5,514 nucleotides of DNA from Rhodobacterales bacterium (GTDB lineage: Bacteria; Pseudomonadota; Alphaproteobacteria; Rhodobacterales; Rhodobacteraceae). Each line of letters opens with the position of its first letter. Position 1 is the first letter of the stretch. Made by a program: the position numbers and the translations under genes. Shown here one piece after another: positions 4,356-5,514 of this stretch. The stretch lies in NCBI GenBank assembly GCA_013298485.1, contig JAAFHS010000208.1:1-5514 (forward strand), in the 5' to 3' direction. The notes below the pieces were generated by a model. That model searched no databases, was not told the DNA's origin, and saw nothing but the letters and a program-made list of their open reading frames with translations.

Positions 4356-5514
4356 TCACTCAATCATTGGCAACAGCGCATCGAGCGACTTTTTCGCATC
4401 GCCATAGAACATCCGCGTGTTTTCCTTGTAGAACAGTGGGTTCTCGATGCCCGAATACCCAGTTCCCTGCCCGCGCTTGCTGACAAACACCTGTTTCGCC
4501 TTCCAGCATTCCAGCACCGGCATGCCTGCGATGGGCGAATTCGGGTCCTCTTGTGCGGCCGGGTTCACGATGTCGTTCGAGCCGATGACGATGGCGACAT
4601 CCGTTGACGGGAAATCCTCATTGATCTCATCCATCTCCAGCACGATGTCATAGGGCACCTTCGCCTCGGCCAGAAGCACGTTCATGTGGCCGGGCAGACG
4701 CCCCGCCACCGGGTGGATGGCAAAGCGCACCGTCTTGCCCTTGGCCCGCAGTTTGCGGGTCAGTTCACTGACCGACTGCTGCGCCTGCGCCACCGCCATG
4801 CCGTAGCCCGGGATGATGATGATGCTATCGGCGTCGTTCAGGGCGGCGGCCACCCCTTCGGCATCAATCGCAATCTGCTCACCTGTCACTTCCATGGCGG
4901 GGCCGGTCGTGCCGCCAAAGCCGCCGAGGATGACGCTGATAAACGACCGGTTCATCGCCTTGCACATGATGTAGCTCAGGATGGCGCCGGATGAGCCGAC
5001 AAGCGCACCCACCACGATCAGCAGGTCATTGGACAGTGAAAAGCCGATGGCGGCGGCGGCCCAGCCGGAATAGCTGTTCAGCATCGACACGACGACGGGC
5101 ATATCCGCCCCGCCGATGCCCATGATCAGATGATACCCGATGAACAGGGCAGCGATGGTCATCCCGATCAGCGCAAGCGACGATCCGGATTGCAGATAGA
5201 CCACCAGCAGCACGATGGAGATCGCGGCAGCCGTAGCGTTCAAAAGATGCCCGCCCGGCAGTTTGGTCGCCTTGCCATCGACCCGGCCCGCGAGTTTGCC
5301 AAAGGCGATGACGGATCCGGTAAAGGTGACCGCCCCGATGAAGACGCCGAGGAAGGTTTCGACCCGCAGGATCGAAATCTCCACCCCCGATTTATGCGCG
5401 ACCACAGCAGCAAAACCCGACAGGGCGGCGCGCGCCTCTTCCGCCATGCCTGCGACGCTGACCATTTCGATATGGGTGTTATAGCCGATGAACACGGCGG
5501 CAAGGCCCACAAGG
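4356..5514 (-). CDS. pntB: NAD(P) transhydrogenase subunit beta (5' truncated by window)
   Basis: Beta subunit of the proton-translocating NAD(P)+ transhydrogenase, an inner-membrane enzyme that uses the proton gradient to drive hydride transfer from NADH to NADP+. It works with PntA, which carries the NAD(H) domain. The frame is open to the window edge (LVGLAAVFIGY...), so the GTG at 5510 is internal and roughly the first 90 residues are missing. Visible are about 385 residues. The membrane domain II includes ETFLGVFIGAVTFTGS, GGADMPVVVSMLNSYSGWAA and SNDLLIVVGALVGSSGAILS. The NADP(H)-binding domain III has GYGMAVAQAQ (visible residues about 236-245), HPVAGRLPGHMNVLLAEA, MDEINEDF and the nucleotide-contacting KRGQGTGYSGIENPLF. 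Compared with E. coli PntB as I recall it, the segment after GYNTHIE is about 20 residues longer and the segment between the membrane and NADP domains is shorter. pntA would be expected upstream, beyond 5514. The gene is convergent with the sigma-factor operon. Confidence 0.97.
   Translation of the reverse strand, partial: LVGLAAVFIGYNTHIEMVSVAGMAEEARAALSGFAAVVAHKSGVEISILRVETFLGVFIGAVTFTGSVIAFGKLAGRVDGKATKLPGGHLLNATAAAISIVLLVVYLQSGSSLALIGMTIAALFIGYHLIMGIGGADMPVVVSMLNSYSGWAAAAIGFSLSNDLLIVVGALVGSSGAILSYIMCKAMNRSFISVILGGFGGTTGPAMEVTGEQIAIDAEGVAAALNDADSIIIIPGYGMAVAQAQQSVSELTRKLRAKGKTVRFAIHPVAGRLPGHMNVLLAEAKVPYDIVLEMDEINEDFPSTDVAIVIGSNDIVNPAAQEDPNSPIAGMPVLECWKAKQVFVSKRGQGTGYSGIENPLFYKENTRMFYGDAKKSLDALLPMIE

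Overview
The window looks like chromosomal DNA from a high-GC alphaproteobacterium, most probably of the Rhodobacterales/Paracoccaceae type. The grounds are the strong G/C preference at third codon positions, a DUF3422 membrane protein, an alphaproteobacterial style of PntB with a longer first loop, and GC-rich intergenic hairpins like those common in that order. The genus cannot be fixed from the sequence alone. There is no sign of a phage, insertion sequence, tRNA, rRNA or CRISPR array.

Layout. (1) 1-564, plus strand: the C-terminal two thirds of a DppC-type ABC permease, followed by a GC-rich hairpin. (2) 621-1904, minus strand: a complete DUF3422 family protein that converges on the permease. 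(3) 1905-2145: a divergent intergenic region with two adjacent hairpins. (4) 2146-4237, plus strand: five genes in a row. These are a secreted protein with four EF-hands, a 102-residue secreted protein with Gly-x-Asn-Gly-x-Thr repeats, an ECF sigma factor, a small single-pass membrane protein taken to be its anti-sigma factor, and a membrane-anchored protein of the periplasmic metal-sensor (CnrX/ZraP/Spy-like) type. The last three overlap one another. (5) 4243-4350: a tandem array of three palindromes with an exact 44-bp period, lying between converging genes. (6) 4356-5514, minus strand: pntB, the beta subunit of the proton-translocating NAD(P) transhydrogenase, with its N-terminus beyond the window.

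The most interesting part is 2146-4237. The sigma / short membrane anti-sigma / periplasmic sensor order parallels the CnrYXH logic, in which a periplasmic sensor acts through a one-helix anti-sigma factor to free an ECF sigma factor. Here the predicted sensor has no histidine and no cysteine, so the metal ligands of CnrX are not available. The module sits directly behind two secreted proteins, one a clear calcium-binding type. A working hypothesis is an envelope-stress or calcium-related ECF switch whose neighbours are part of its output or input. This is inference; no promoter matching an ECF signature could be identified by eye.
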